Origin: JAHDCC01 sp964551835
GTDB taxonomy: Bacteria > Actinomycetota > Acidimicrobiia > Acidimicrobiales > SZUA-35
Assembly: GCA_964551835.1 (NCBI GenBank)
Contig: CAZKEM010000089.1
Coordinates: forward strand, 1-50,043
DNA: 50,043 bases
Direction: 5' to 3'
The notes beneath the pieces were generated by a model. The model searched no databases. It was not told where the DNA came from and saw only the letters and a program-made list of their open reading frames with translations. The position numbers were made by a program, and so were the translations under genes. Each line of letters starts with the position of its first letter. Position 1 is the stretch's first letter. Below are positions 8,033 to 17,440 of this stretch, piece after piece.

Positions 8033-8279
8033 TCCAGATCCTATTACTTACGCAAACCAAGAGGTCTGCTATTAACGACTAGTCAATAGTACGAGCGAAG
8101 AAGCCCCGTTGCACCCCACGCGCGACTTTTGCAACTAACTGACTTGTAGGGGATCGCTCAGATCCATCGTTGTTCCAGCGGGCGACCTTCAATCGGCCCG
8201 CCTTGAGACGTATCGACTATGTCGCCAAACCGGTTTTATACCGTATCCGAAGGTCTGCGCTACTTAGATAAACCCACGT
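8033..8279 (-). promoter_or_regulatory. trmD-rplS intergenic region with hairpins
   Basis: No gene is seen here. Two inverted repeats stand out: GCGGGC/GCCCGC at 8178-8183 and 8196-8201, and, closer to rplS, a GTTGCA/TGCAAC pair with a 16-base loop (about 8111-8138). Neither is followed by a T-run on the minus strand, so a simple terminator is unlikely. A leader RNA that tunes L19 synthesis or a processing site is possible. Confidence 0.35.
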
Positions 8280-8999
8280 TCAGAGACCAAACTCGGCAAG
8301 AAGGCGAGTATCTGCTTCTGACAGGCCACCGCGGGCCTCGATTAGGTCCGGTCTCCACGCAATGGTACGAGACAGCGCTTGAGCCTTTCGCCAGTCTTCG
8401 ATCCGTTTATGGTTGCCGGAAAGAAGTACTTCAGGTGTCTCCCAACCTCTGAAACTCGCCGGCCGGGTGTAATGCGGGTACTCGACTAACCCATCAGAAA
8501 ACGACTCTTCGTCGACCGATTCGTAATTGCCGAGCACGCCAGGCACTAAACGGCCCACAGCTTCGAGGACAACACCAGCCGCAGCTTCGCCGCCGGCTAG
8601 AACGTAGTCACCGATCGAAATCTCGCCGTCGACCAAGTGTTCACGTACCCGCTCGTCAACGCCCTCATACCGGCCACAAAGCAACGAGAAGCCGTCGAGA
8701 TCCGAGAGCTCCTTTGCGTAGGCCTGATCAAGCCGCCTGCCAGCCGGGGATAGGTACAGCAAAGGCCGTGGTGGATTTACTTTTTCGACCGTGTCGAAGA
8801 TTGGCTCGGCCTTTAGGACCATGCCTGCGCCGCCACCGAAGGGGCTGTCGTCGACCGAACGATGCGGGTCGATGGCTACCGAACGTAGGTCATGAATAGT
8901 TATATCGAGAATACCCTCGCGACGGGCCTTGCCCAGAAGCGAAGCCGACGCAAAGCCTTCAACCATGTCGGGAAAAATCGTCAGTACATCTATTCGCAT
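8280..8999 (-). CDS. trmD: tRNA (guanine-N1-)-methyltransferase TrmD
   Basis: TrmD makes m1G37 next to the anticodon using SAM, which prevents frameshifting. The SPOUT trefoil-knot signatures are present: SPFGGGAGMVLKAEP, LLCGRYEGVDERV, and ISIGDYVLAGGEAAA, followed by the C-terminal part with YPHYTRPASFRGWETPEVLLSG cut short in this quote to its key YTRP and PEVLLSG blocks. ATG 8999 (MRIDVLTIFPDM) matches the family start and follows AAGGTGG; a GTG at 9011 is less likely. It lies 29 bases after rimM. Confidence 0.97.
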   Translation of the reverse strand: MRIDVLTIFPDMVEGFASASLLGKARREGILDITIHDLRSVAIDPHRSVDDSPFGGGAGMVLKAEPIFDTVEKVNPPRPLLYLSPAGRRLDQAYAKELSDLDGFSLLCGRYEGVDERVREHLVDGEISIGDYVLAGGEAAAGVVLEAVGRLVPGVLGNYESVDEESFSDGLVEYPHYTRPASFRGWETPEVLLSGNHKRIEDWRKAQALSRTIAWRPDLIEARGGLSEADTRLLAEFGL

Positions 9000-9028
9000 C
9001 GGGACCACCACCTTTTCAAGCCTAGCGG

Positions 9029-9544
9029 CTAGCCATTTTGCTCGATTATTACCGCTTCGTCGTCCAGCAGCCCCGCTGGCACGTCGACGACGATTGTCGA
9101 CGTGTCGTGGGAAACATAAAAGGCCAGCGGCACAAGTCGACCTGACTCCAGCTCCAACAAGTCCGATGCAGGGTTCGACACAACTGCCACCACTTCGCCG
9201 TGGTCATTGCCAGTAGCGTCCTGAACAGAACAGCCGATCAGGGCATGAACAAACAACTCGTCAGGGTCGTCGATGGGCTCAGCAGTCAAAACTCGACCCC
9301 GGAGTGCTTCGGCAGCCTCGCGGCTGGTGACGCCAACAAAGGTCATCACCCAACGGTCTTTGTGAGAGCGAGCTGAAGCGATTTCAAGCCAGCGGTCTTC
9401 AGCAAAAAGGCGAACACCAGGTGCCGTACGCTCCTGGATGCGATTCGTGATTAAGTTGACTACTACGCCACCGGACAAACCGTTGGGTTTGCCGATGTAG
9501 CCGACCTCAAGCAACTCGGAGCTTTCCGAGCTAGCCGAGCTCAC
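9029..9544 (-). CDS. rimM: ribosome maturation factor RimM
   Basis: RimM assists assembly of the 30S head and binds S19. The N-terminal domain carries LLEVGYIGKPNGLSGGVVV, and REAAEALRGRVLTAE follows. The C-terminal PRC-barrel half has ELFVHALIGCSVQD, GEVVAVVSNPASDLLEL and LVPLAFYVSHDTSTIVVDVP. The GTG start at 9544 overlaps the khpA stop (GTGA), so the two are translationally coupled. Length of 171 aa is normal. Confidence 0.95.
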   Translation of the reverse strand: MSSASSESSELLEVGYIGKPNGLSGGVVVNLITNRIQERTAPGVRLFAEDRWLEIASARSHKDRWVMTFVGVTSREAAEALRGRVLTAEPIDDPDELFVHALIGCSVQDATGNDHGEVVAVVSNPASDLLELESGRLVPLAFYVSHDTSTIVVDVPAGLLDDEAVIIEQNG

Positions 9545-9795
9545 TCTACGAACTCAACCTCGGTAGATACACCATCTTTAGCCGCCGCAGCACCAACAAC
9601 GGTTCGAATAGCCGACGCCACCCGACCTCGTCGGCCAATAACGCGACCCATGTCATCTTGGTTGACCCGAACATCCATCCGGACATTGTCCCCGTCAGAG
9701 GTGGTCTCGATTGAAACTTCGTCAGGCAGGCTGACCATTGACTGGCAAAGGTGCAGCAGGACAGCTTCAGCCGTCGGAGCTGGCGAACCGCTCAC
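9541..9795 (-). CDS. khpA: KH-domain RNA-binding protein KhpA
   Basis: This 84-aa protein is a single KH domain with GRVIGRRGRVASAIRTVV; GRRG is the nucleic-acid-binding GxxG loop. In Gram-positive bacteria KhpA pairs with KhpB/Jag and influences division and ribosome-linked processes. The GTG start overlaps the rpsP stop as GTGA, and its own stop overlaps rimM the same way. The order rpsP-khpA-rimM-trmD is strongly conserved. Confidence 0.95.
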   Translation of the reverse strand: MSGSPAPTAEAVLLHLCQSMVSLPDEVSIETTSDGDNVRMDVRVNQDDMGRVIGRRGRVASAIRTVVGAAAAKDGVSTEVEFVE

Positions 9796-10142
9796 GCGGT
9801 GACCTCGACTGCTTCAGTTTCAGCCGCAGCGTCGGCGGCTGCTCTGACGGCCGCCGCTTGTGCTTCGAGATCTTCAACGGATGTACCGTCTTTGAACGCT
9901 GCCCAAGCTCCGGAAACCTCGAACAATTTCTGAACACGTTCTGATGGTTGGGCACCCTCACGCAGCCAACGAACCGCTTTTGCGTTATCGATGTCGATCA
10001 ATGATGGTTCGGTACGGGGGTTGTAGGTACCTACGATTTGAATGAACCGTCCGTCTCGAGGCGAGCGGGTATCTGCCGCCACTACGCGGTAGACCGGTTG
10101 CTTCTTTTTACCCATCCGCATCAGGCGGAGTCGAACAGCCAC
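9792..10142 (-). CDS. rpsP: 30S ribosomal protein S16
   Basis: The N-terminal 80 residues are typical S16: MAVRLRLMRMGKKKQPVYRV, then VAADTRSPRDGRFIQIVGTY, NPRTEP and KAVRWLREGAQPSERVQKL. The C-terminal 35 residues are an Ala/Glu/Val-rich extension, as in other actinobacteria. It is the first gene after a 183-base gap from ffh, so a promoter probably lies in 10143-10325, although no clear -10/-35 pair could be picked there. Confidence 0.98.
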   Translation of the reverse strand: MAVRLRLMRMGKKKQPVYRVVAADTRSPRDGRFIQIVGTYNPRTEPSLIDIDNAKAVRWLREGAQPSERVQKLFEVSGAWAAFKDGTSVEDLEAQAAAVRAAADAAAETEAVEVTA

Positions 10143-10325
10143 AGGAATCTCTCTTCTTGCCTACAGGTTAGGACTTTGAATCTTCTAGTTATGCGATCAT
10201 GTACTGGCCCAGTCGACTTGCTAGGCAAGGCGAATTGAGCACTGTATGAGCGTAGCGCCCACAGCTCCTAGCTCCACCAGCTCGTGGATGGTCCGTAACA
10301 TCGGTGACAAGTTAGAGCAAAGTTC

Positions 10326-11828
10326 CTATTGGTCGTTAATCGATTCAAGATTCTCGCCAAATTCTTCCAACTGACGATCACTGATTTGATCAAGACCAGG
10401 AAGTGTAAGCCCCTTACCCTTAATCTTGGCTGATTTAGGTGTGACTCGGCCGCCACCTTTTGGTGTGGTGCGACCACCACGGCCTTTACTCTTTTTGTTT
10501 TTCTTCTTGTCGCGTTTCTTGCGATTCTTTTTGATTTTCTTGGTACCAGCATCGCCGAAACGCTTCATCATTTTCCGCATCGCCATGAACTGCTTGACCA
10601 AATCGGAAACCGCGCTCGGGTTCACACCCGAACCTTGAGCGATACGCGCTCGACGGCTAGCGTCGATAAGTTCGGGTTCGGTCCGCTCCCCCGGTGTCAT
10701 AGACATGACGATCGCTTCGAGACGAGCGACTTCACGGTCGTCGATATCGACGTCACGGGCTTCCTTGGGAAGACCGGGCATCATGCCAACCAAGTTCTGT
10801 AACGGACCCATCTTCTTTAGCTGGCGCATCGTATCGACAAAGTCATCGAGCGTGAACTGGCCCTCGAGCATGCGGGCCGCGGTCTCCTCGGCCTGATCTT
10901 TCTCGAAGGTGTCTTCGGCCTTCTCGATAAGGGTGAGCATGTCGCCCATGCCGAGAATCCGGCTCGCCATCCGGTCGGGGTGGAAAAGATCGAACTCGTC
11001 GAGCTTTTCGCCCGTTCCCGCGAAGGCAATGGGCTTGCCGACTACCTCTTTAACCGACAGTGCCGCACCACCACGAGCATCACCGTCGAGTTTGGTAAGA
11101 ATGACCCCATCGAGCGACAGTTTGTCATTAAACGCTTCGGCTACGTTGACGGCGTCTTGGCCCGTCATTGCATCGACGACCAAGAAGGTGTAGTCAGGGG
11201 TGACCGCTTCAGAGATTTGCCGAACTTCTTCCATCAACACTTCATCGATGGCCAAACGACCGGCGGTGTCGACGATCACGACATCTCGTCCAGTGGTTCG
11301 AGCCTCTTCGAGCGCCAAGGCGGCCGCTTGAACAGGGCTTGACGGATCACTAAATACGGGGACTCCGACCTGTTCACCCAAGGTACGGAGTTGTTCAACC
11401 GCTGCTGGTCGCTGCAGGTCGGCGCCAACGAGAAGCGGGTTGCGGCCCTGAGCCTTAAACCATTTTGCGAGCTTACCGGTGCTCGTCGTCTTACCAGAGC
11501 CCTGCAGACCAGCCATCATTACGACGGTGGGTGGCTTGGAGGCGTACGCGATCGAGATGGTCTCGCCACCCAAGCTCTCCGTGAGCTCTTCATTGACGAT
11601 TTTGATGACCTGCTGGGCAGGGTTCAGGGCTTTGTGAACCTCTTCACCTACCGCACGCTCTTTAATTCTCGTCCGGAGGCTCTTAACCACCGACAAGTTG
11701 ACGTCGGCTTCGAGAAGCGCCACTCGAATTTCTCGGAGCGCCTCGTCAACGTCAGCCTCCGAAAGGACACCCTTCTTGGAAAGGCGTTCGAAGATGCCTT
11801 CAAATTTGTTTGTTAAAGATTGAAACAT
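10326..11828 (-). CDS. ffh: signal recognition particle protein Ffh
   Basis: Ffh is the SRP54-type GTPase that binds signal sequences and 4.5S RNA and docks on FtsY. The NG domain shows GLQGSGKTTSTGKLA (P-loop), DTAGRLAID and TKLDGDARGGAAL. The M domain follows with MMPGLPKEA, MTPGERTEPELIDASRR, RIAQGSGV and FMAMRKMMKRFG, methionine-rich as expected. The C-terminal 70 residues form a strongly basic Lys/Gly tail, longer than in E. coli and common in actinobacteria. The gene lies 91 bases after ftsY on the same strand. Confidence 0.97.
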   Translation of the reverse strand: MFQSLTNKFEGIFERLSKKGVLSEADVDEALREIRVALLEADVNLSVVKSLRTRIKERAVGEEVHKALNPAQQVIKIVNEELTESLGGETISIAYASKPPTVVMMAGLQGSGKTTSTGKLAKWFKAQGRNPLLVGADLQRPAAVEQLRTLGEQVGVPVFSDPSSPVQAAALALEEARTTGRDVVIVDTAGRLAIDEVLMEEVRQISEAVTPDYTFLVVDAMTGQDAVNVAEAFNDKLSLDGVILTKLDGDARGGAALSVKEVVGKPIAFAGTGEKLDEFDLFHPDRMASRILGMGDMLTLIEKAEDTFEKDQAEETAARMLEGQFTLDDFVDTMRQLKKMGPLQNLVGMMPGLPKEARDVDIDDREVARLEAIVMSMTPGERTEPELIDASRRARIAQGSGVNPSAVSDLVKQFMAMRKMMKRFGDAGTKKIKKNRKKRDKKKNKKSKGRGGRTTPKGGGRVTPKSAKIKGKGLTLPGLDQISDRQLEEFGENLESINDQ

Positions 11829-11919
11829 GAGAAGTTCTTAGGTTAGCGCCCGAACAGGCCAGGTGGCCGGTATGGGCGATGAATGTAAGCGTGAGGCTAC
11901 GTCAGAAGTCCGACGTCCT

Positions 11920-13065
11920 CTATTCGAACAAGGCATCGACAAATTCGACCGGCTCGAAGTCGACGAGATCGTCGACGCCTTCGCCTAGGCCGACCAGTTT
12001 GACTGGGATACCTAACTCGGATTCGATGGCAAACACAATTCCGCCTTTTGCAGAACCGTCTAGCTTTGTCAGCACGACACCGGTGACGTCGACAGCTTCG
12101 GTAAATACTTTGGCCTGGGCCATACCGTTCTGGCCGGTGGTAGCGTCTAAGACTAATAGGACTTCAGTTACATGCCCGGCGCCTTTGGCCGCTACCCGAC
12201 GAACTTTCGTTAACTCTTCCATGAGGTTGGATTTGTTGTGAAGGCGGCCTGCGGTGTCACCCAGAACGATGTTGCAGCCCCGGGCTTCGGCGGCTTCTAC
12301 GCCATCAAACAGAACTGAAGACGGGTCACCACCTTCAGATCCGCGAACGAACTGGGCGTCGGATCGTTCAGCCCACATGCCGAGTTGTTCGGCGGCCGCC
12401 GCTCGGAAGGTATCGCCGGCAGCCATTAGCGGGCTGTTACCTTCAAGCGTGAGCCGTTTGCCAAGTTTGCCGATAGTCGTAGTCTTCCCGACCCCGTTTA
12501 CACCAACAAATAGCCAGACGTTAACTTCGTCTTCGTCGAGCGTCAGCCTGCGATCTTTCCCGTCAAGCTCTCGATGCATACGTGCCTTAAGCAGCGCTAA
12601 GACTTCGGCACCGCCTTCAGCCTTTTGCTCCTTAGCCTCGGTCTTAACATCTTCGATCAACGACATCGAGGTTTGGACGCCAACGTCGGCTTGGATTAAG
12701 GCGTCTTCGAGATCTTCCCACGTATCGTCGTCTACTTTTTTAAGTCCAGCTAGACCGCCCAAGTAGCCGGTAAACGCTGACCGGGCTTTGCCGAGGCGAT
12801 CAAAAAATGACGGTTTAACCGGCGGTGTTAATTCTACTTCGACGTCGGGTTCTGCGGTCTCGACTGGGCTATCAACCAAATCAACATCGGGGTCGTCGAC
12901 ATCGATGAGGTCAACGTCTCCCGATCTAGCTGGAGAGGGCGCAGGTTTGGTAGCAGACGTCGGCGGTTCTGACTTAGAACCGCGACCTCGGAGCAGAATA
13001 AACGCCCCTACGAGGCCGACGGCACCAACGCCACCAGCAGCAATTAGAATTTCTAGAAGTTCCAT
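11920..13065 (-). CDS. ftsY: SRP receptor FtsY
   Basis: FtsY is the membrane-linked GTPase that receives SRP-ribosome complexes. Residues 1-26 form a transmembrane anchor (LLEILIAAGGVGAVGLVGAF), followed by an acidic, Pro-rich linker (about 30-85) and the NG domain. GTPase motifs: FVGVNGVGKTTTIGKLG, GDTFRAAAAEQL, LGDTAGRLHNKSNLMEEL and LTKLDGSAKGG. The N-terminal helix is the actinobacterial style of FtsY. In mycobacteria the next upstream gene is smc; here smc lies 23 kb away. Confidence 0.97.
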   Translation of the reverse strand: MELLEILIAAGGVGAVGLVGAFILLRGRGSKSEPPTSATKPAPSPARSGDVDLIDVDDPDVDLVDSPVETAEPDVEVELTPPVKPSFFDRLGKARSAFTGYLGGLAGLKKVDDDTWEDLEDALIQADVGVQTSMSLIEDVKTEAKEQKAEGGAEVLALLKARMHRELDGKDRRLTLDEDEVNVWLFVGVNGVGKTTTIGKLGKRLTLEGNSPLMAAGDTFRAAAAEQLGMWAERSDAQFVRGSEGGDPSSVLFDGVEAAEARGCNIVLGDTAGRLHNKSNLMEELTKVRRVAAKGAGHVTEVLLVLDATTGQNGMAQAKVFTEAVDVTGVVLTKLDGSAKGGIVFAIESELGIPVKLVGLGEGVDDLVDFEPVEFVDALFE

Positions 13066-13155
13066 CGCTGTAGAGCCTAGTCACTCCGAGCCAGCACGAC
13101 GCAACCGTTTTGGCTTTAGTTCAGGTATGTGCCGGACAATCCGGGCGGCCGTCCA

Positions 13156-13608
13156 CTAGACCGGGGTATACCCACACTGTTCAGGAGTATGGCCAGCGTC
13201 TAACTGAAGCTGGTCCTGCGTGGTGGTTTCGTCTGGGTCAAGACGACGCGTCCAGAGCTGCTGCTCAAAGAGCACGACGGCGTGTTTGGGGTGTCCACGG
13301 AGCCACACCCAAAGGTTGACAAACACGAAAGCAAGGATAATAAGCACAAGCTCGATCACCACGACCACCAGGAGAACAAGACCAATCGCAAAGCCGATTG
13401 CAAAGATCAGTCCGCCGACAACAGCAAATCCGATGCCGATGATCGGAATCTCGGCGCCCTCGAAGACAGTGCCTCCCAGCTCGGCGATGTCAAAACCACT
13501 AGCGAACCTAAATTTTCTCGAATATTTCTTTGGCCGCCTGGTCGTCGTCACTTGGCCGACCGTATGGTTGGACGCAAATACACCGCTGAGAATGCTTCGT
13601 AAACCCAC
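13156..13608 (-). CDS. hypothetical two-helix membrane protein
   Basis: I do not recognise a family. The 150-aa product has a basic N-terminal region (TTTRRPKKYSRKFRF), then about 50 hydrophobic residues at 54-103 that would form two membrane helices (IIGIGFAVVGGLIFAIGFAI and LVLLVVVVIELVLIILAFVF), and a polar C-terminal tail. Its GTG start at 13608 lacks a strong Shine-Dalgarno, so the start may be wrong. It lies 90 bases upstream of ftsY on the same strand and 128 bases downstream of the large oxidoreductase gene. Confidence 0.55.
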   Translation of the reverse strand: MGLRSILSGVFASNHTVGQVTTTRRPKKYSRKFRFASGFDIAELGGTVFEGAEIPIIGIGFAVVGGLIFAIGFAIGLVLLVVVVIELVLIILAFVFVNLWVWLRGHPKHAVVLFEQQLWTRRLDPDETTTQDQLQLDAGHTPEQCGYTPV

Positions 13609-13736
13609 AGTTCGAGTTTAGTTCTTCATGCGACCACTATTCAGCCGCCATTGACCACAGGCAACACTGTCGGCTGCGCCCGATTCCCTGGTCGAAACCA
13701 AAGGCCTTGCGCCGAAGCGCGCCAACGACCGGCAAT

Positions 13737-16700
13737 CTACGACTGATGGTCGAATGCGACGAGTAGTTCCGAGACACGTTGAGAGTACTCCGCGACCCTC
13801 GTGACCTTGAGTTCTTCATAGCCCCGAATCATTTCTGGAAGTTCGGCAAGCTCGACCGCTTTCGACAATCGTTCAGCATCGCCGGCAAGCCCATCGGTGG
13901 TGCATAATCGGTTGACCATTCGTTCGAAATCGTCGACAAGGTCGCGTTCCATGCGCCTCATTTCCGTGCGCCCGAACGGGTCGAGTTTCGTTCCCCGGAG
14001 GCGCTTACCTTTCGCAAGCGCCTTGATCGATGGTGTGAACTTCTCATTGACCTTGATCTTCGAGCTCATCCCGAGCGCGGCCAAGATTGGTGGGTGTAAG
14101 TGCCAGACCCGCTTGTCCCCAATGGATTTAGCCTCGGCAAGACCATCAGGGTGAAGCATGAGCCGGGCAACCTCATACTCGTCCTTGTAGGCCATGAGTT
14201 TATGAAAATTACGTGCGACAGCTTCGGTAAGCTCCGCGCTGCCGACCGGCACGGTGGCAGAGACGAGGTCAAGGTAGCGGCCCGCATACTGCTTGGACTG
14301 GTAATCGACGAGGTCGGCGGCTCGAGTCGAGATCAAGTCTCTGGTCGAGGAATCTACGTCGAGGCCGTCGACCCGGCGTTGCAAGGCGCTCGGAAGAGGA
14401 GACGCCGTGAAACGATGCGTTGCTGGTGAGTGTTGTTCAATGGCCGCCATCGTTTCCTCATAGTGGGTCACGAGACCGCGACCCCACTCAAGCGCAACAA
14501 GGTTACTTTCGACGCTCACACCGTTCATCTCGATCGCTGACTTTAGTGCGTCGAGACTAATCGGCAGTTGTCCGGATTGTACCGCAGCTCCGAGCAAGAG
14601 AATATTTGCCGACGCCCGCGACCCTGCGAGTACCTCTGCGGCTAGTCCCGAATCGACCTGAACTCCAACGGAACCCACTCGTTCTGCGAGTTCCTCCGAT
14701 GTCGCGGCGACAAGCTCGGGCGAAGTGATCTGGCGGCCCGTCGGTGTTGTAGTTGTGGAACTGAACACGACGGTATCTGCGTTAACCGCGTGCACAGACC
14801 GGTCACTTGCCGCGACGAGATGGTCAAACGAGAGAAGCACATCAGCCTGTCCACGCCCAGGCGCATTCGTGCGTGCAGATGCGGACGAAGTAGAGATCGT
14901 CAGGTCGCTAATGACCGGCCCCGCCTTCTGCGACAGTCCGGTCTGGTCAAGCCCTGCAACTTGGAGGCCGTCGAGGGTCGCTGCGGTAGCGAGTATGTGC
15001 GCCACGGTCACGACCCCGGTGCCCCCGATGCCGGCTATTCGAACGACGGTACTTTCGCGATCGCTGGGGTTGGGGGCGTCAATGTCAAAGGGTTTCGGCA
15101 ACGTAGCCGCTGGCCCCTGCTGGTCTGCGTGAGCGTCGACGGTCATGAATGCAGGGCAATCGCCCTTCATGCAGGTGTAGTCGAAGTTACAGCTGGCCTG
15201 GTCTATCTGTGTCTTGCGTCCGAGCGGTGTGTCGACGGCCTGAACGGACAAGCAGTTACTCACATCACCGCAATCGCCACATCCTTCACAGATACGATGG
15301 TTGATCACGACTCGGCGAGATGGTTGTTCGATTCGACCGCGTTTGCGATCTCGGCGAAGTTCGGCCGCGCAACCTTGGTCGTGGATGAGAACAGTGACTC
15401 CTTCAATCGCCGAGAGTTCGGATTGAATGTCGACGATCTCGGTTCGATCGTAGACTTGAACGTTCTTGGGGAGCGAACGACTGTCGTAGCCTGAGACGTC
15501 GTCGGTGGAAATGACTACTTTCTTCACCCCATGGAGCAACAAGATCTCGGCCAGCTTGGACGGGTCGACGAGGTGCGAGGCATCTTGGCCACCGGTCATC
15601 GCAACGGTGTGGTTGTAGAGGATCTTAAACGTCAGGTTTGCTCCAGCCGCGATGGCTGCCTGTAACGCCAGCTGGCCCGAGTGCATGAAGGTGCCGTCGC
15701 CGAAATTCTGGAAGACGTGGTCGGTCTCGACGAATGGCGCCATACCAAGCCATTGCATTCCTTCGTTGCCCATCGCCGTGATGCCGATGCTGTCACCGAC
15801 TCGTTCTTCGTCCATCAACAGGGTCATACCGTGACAACCTGTACCCATACCGACGACCGCGCCGTCGGGAACTTTGGTGCCCCAGTTGTGCGGGCAGCCT
15901 GAGCAAAAGAACGGTGTCCGCTGAACGGTGAGGGGGATACGCATTCGGGGTTTGGGCTCCCGTGGAGCCAGACGTTCGGGCATGCGTTGCTCAAGGTGAT
16001 GACGCAACGCGGGCGCGATCGTGTCGGCGTCAAGGCGTCCGTACGACGGCAGCGTTGGTGCGCCGCCAGAATTGCGTTTACCGAACACCTCGGGCCGGTG
16101 GGTGCTTCTATAGAGCGCACTGCGAATCATTGTTTCAAGTGTCGGGTGCTTCTCTTCGACGACGAGGAGTTGGTCAAGGCCCTTGCTGAACTCCCGGAGA
16201 ATTTCAGGGTCGAAGGGAACTGGCATTCGAAGGTTCAGCAACCGAATACCCGCCTCACCAATCGACTCGATAGTGGGGAACCCGATTCGCCGAAAGGCCT
16301 CAATAACCTCGCGGTAGGTAAACCCGGTTGCTACCACACCAAGCCATGCGTCGGTCCGGTTGGCTTCGATCCGATTCAGCTTGTTCTCTTGACCGTAGCG
16401 AAGGGCGAGACCGGTTCGGATCTCGTGAAATTCTCGCTCTACCTCCACCATTCGAGGCCCAAGAAACTGCGCCGATGGAACGCAGCTCCACGGCTCACCA
16501 TTCACCTCGGCAACCGGGATGATCGGTTCAGCACGGAGAACGGGAAGCTCGACGGTGCCCGAGCCATCGGCTACAGCGGTCACGATTTTCAACGCCGACC
16601 ACAGCCCAGTGGCGCGCGACATAGCAATGCCGTGCAGCCCCAGTTCGAGACACTCAGACGGTGTCGACGGATAGAGAATTGGCATGTGTAGATCGACCAA

Positions 16701-17216
16701 AGCGGTGTCCGAGGACGACGGCATGGTGGACGACTTTGCCGATGGGTCGTCGCCGACGAGGCAGAGCGCTCCACCGCCGGAACTTGAACCAGCAAACACG
16801 CCATGCCGTAGCGCGTCGGTGGCACGGTCGAGGCCCGGCGCCTTTCCGTACCAGATACCCACGACACCGTCATACAACGCGTCGTCACGGGTCGAAGCGA
16901 GCTGGCTGCCCATGACAGCAGACGCACCCAGCTCTTCATTTACCGCAGGTAGGTGTTCGATTGGGAACTCGCCATCCACGGCCTTAAGCGCGCGGACCAT
17001 TTCGAGGTCGAAGCCACCGAGCGGCGACCCTGGGTATCCCGAAACGAAGGCAGCGGTACGGTGACCGGCAGTACGATCTCGGCGCAGTTGATCGATCGGA
17101 ATTCGAGCCAACGCTTGCACTCCGGTAAGAAAGATCCGTCCCGATTCGCCGATGTATTTACTGACCAAGCTGTAGTTCTGTTGATCAACGTGAGTGGTTG
17201 CAGGGGTGTCGCCCAT
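13737..17216 (-). CDS. single-chain indolepyruvate/2-oxoacid:ferredoxin oxidoreductase
   Basis: This TPP-dependent enzyme oxidatively decarboxylates an aryl-2-oxoacid to the acyl-CoA plus CO2 while reducing ferredoxin. The 1159 aa fuse IorA and IorB parts. The N-terminal TPP pyrimidine domain has FVSGYPGSPLGGFDLE near residue 60. The TPP-binding half near 437 carries PFFCSGCPHNWGTKVP and GTGCHGM. An Fe-S region at about 640-685 has RICEGCGDCGDVSNC and CNFDYTCMKGDCPAF. A gamma-type domain follows (GIGGTGVVTVAHILATAA). Length and order match the fused family. It is divergent from paaX with a candidate operator between them. I infer that phenylpyruvate is a substrate, giving phenylacetyl-CoA for the nearby paa pathway; indolepyruvate or branched oxoacids are alternatives. 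Confidence 0.9.
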   Translation of the reverse strand: MGDTPATTHVDQQNYSLVSKYIGESGRIFLTGVQALARIPIDQLRRDRTAGHRTAAFVSGYPGSPLGGFDLEMVRALKAVDGEFPIEHLPAVNEELGASAVMGSQLASTRDDALYDGVVGIWYGKAPGLDRATDALRHGVFAGSSSGGGALCLVGDDPSAKSSTMPSSSDTALVDLHMPILYPSTPSECLELGLHGIAMSRATGLWSALKIVTAVADGSGTVELPVLRAEPIIPVAEVNGEPWSCVPSAQFLGPRMVEVEREFHEIRTGLALRYGQENKLNRIEANRTDAWLGVVATGFTYREVIEAFRRIGFPTIESIGEAGIRLLNLRMPVPFDPEILREFSKGLDQLLVVEEKHPTLETMIRSALYRSTHRPEVFGKRNSGGAPTLPSYGRLDADTIAPALRHHLEQRMPERLAPREPKPRMRIPLTVQRTPFFCSGCPHNWGTKVPDGAVVGMGTGCHGMTLLMDEERVGDSIGITAMGNEGMQWLGMAPFVETDHVFQNFGDGTFMHSGQLALQAAIAAGANLTFKILYNHTVAMTGGQDASHLVDPSKLAEILLLHGVKKVVISTDDVSGYDSRSLPKNVQVYDRTEIVDIQSELSAIEGVTVLIHDQGCAAELRRDRKRGRIEQPSRRVVINHRICEGCGDCGDVSNCLSVQAVDTPLGRKTQIDQASCNFDYTCMKGDCPAFMTVDAHADQQGPAATLPKPFDIDAPNPSDRESTVVRIAGIGGTGVVTVAHILATAATLDGLQVAGLDQTGLSQKAGPVISDLTISTSSASARTNAPGRGQADVLLSFDHLVAASDRSVHAVNADTVVFSSTTTTPTGRQITSPELVAATSEELAERVGSVGVQVDSGLAAEVLAGSRASANILLLGAAVQSGQLPISLDALKSAIEMNGVSVESNLVALEWGRGLVTHYEETMAAIEQHSPATHRFTASPLPSALQRRVDGLDVDSSTRDLISTRAADLVDYQSKQYAGRYLDLVSATVPVGSAELTEAVARNFHKLMAYKDEYEVARLMLHPDGLAEAKSIGDKRVWHLHPPILAALGMSSKIKVNEKFTPSIKALAKGKRLRGTKLDPFGRTEMRRMERDLVDDFERMVNRLCTTDGLAGDAERLSKAVELAELPEMIRGYEELKVTRVAEYSQRVSELLVAFDHQS

Positions 17217-17307
17217 AGTCAGACTTTATGCCTCTTATTACCGGTGTAGTCGTACACGTCTTCCTCTAATATCGAATCAGATAGTGAGCCAAGTGACGTC
17301 CTAGAAC

Positions 17308-17348
17308 ATGATACCAAAATCGGCATTTATGTGCAATAGTTGTGTCAC
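17308..17348. promoter_or_regulatory. candidate PaaX operator, weaker copy
   Basis: ATGATACC at 17308-17315 and TGTGTCAC at 17341-17348 form an imperfect inverted pair whose arms start 33 bp apart, exactly as in the perfect copy at 24772-24812. It lies midway between the divergent oxidoreductase and paaX starts. This suggests PaaX autoregulation plus control of the oxidoreductase. Confidence 0.5.
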
Positions 17349-17440
17349 TTTTAGGTTGGAACCAAGATAGCAGGGCAAGAATGACCGTTTGATGACCCAC
17401 GATCTTAAATAAGCGACGCGGGTTCTAGACTTAATCAAAG

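Noticed and set aside
12254..12766. 170-codon plus-strand frame
   Set aside because: Opposite the NG domain of ftsY; Ser/Pro-rich shadow.
14790..16691. Two 234-codon plus-strand frames
   Set aside because: Both are antisense to the intact oxidoreductase gene and lack any domain character.
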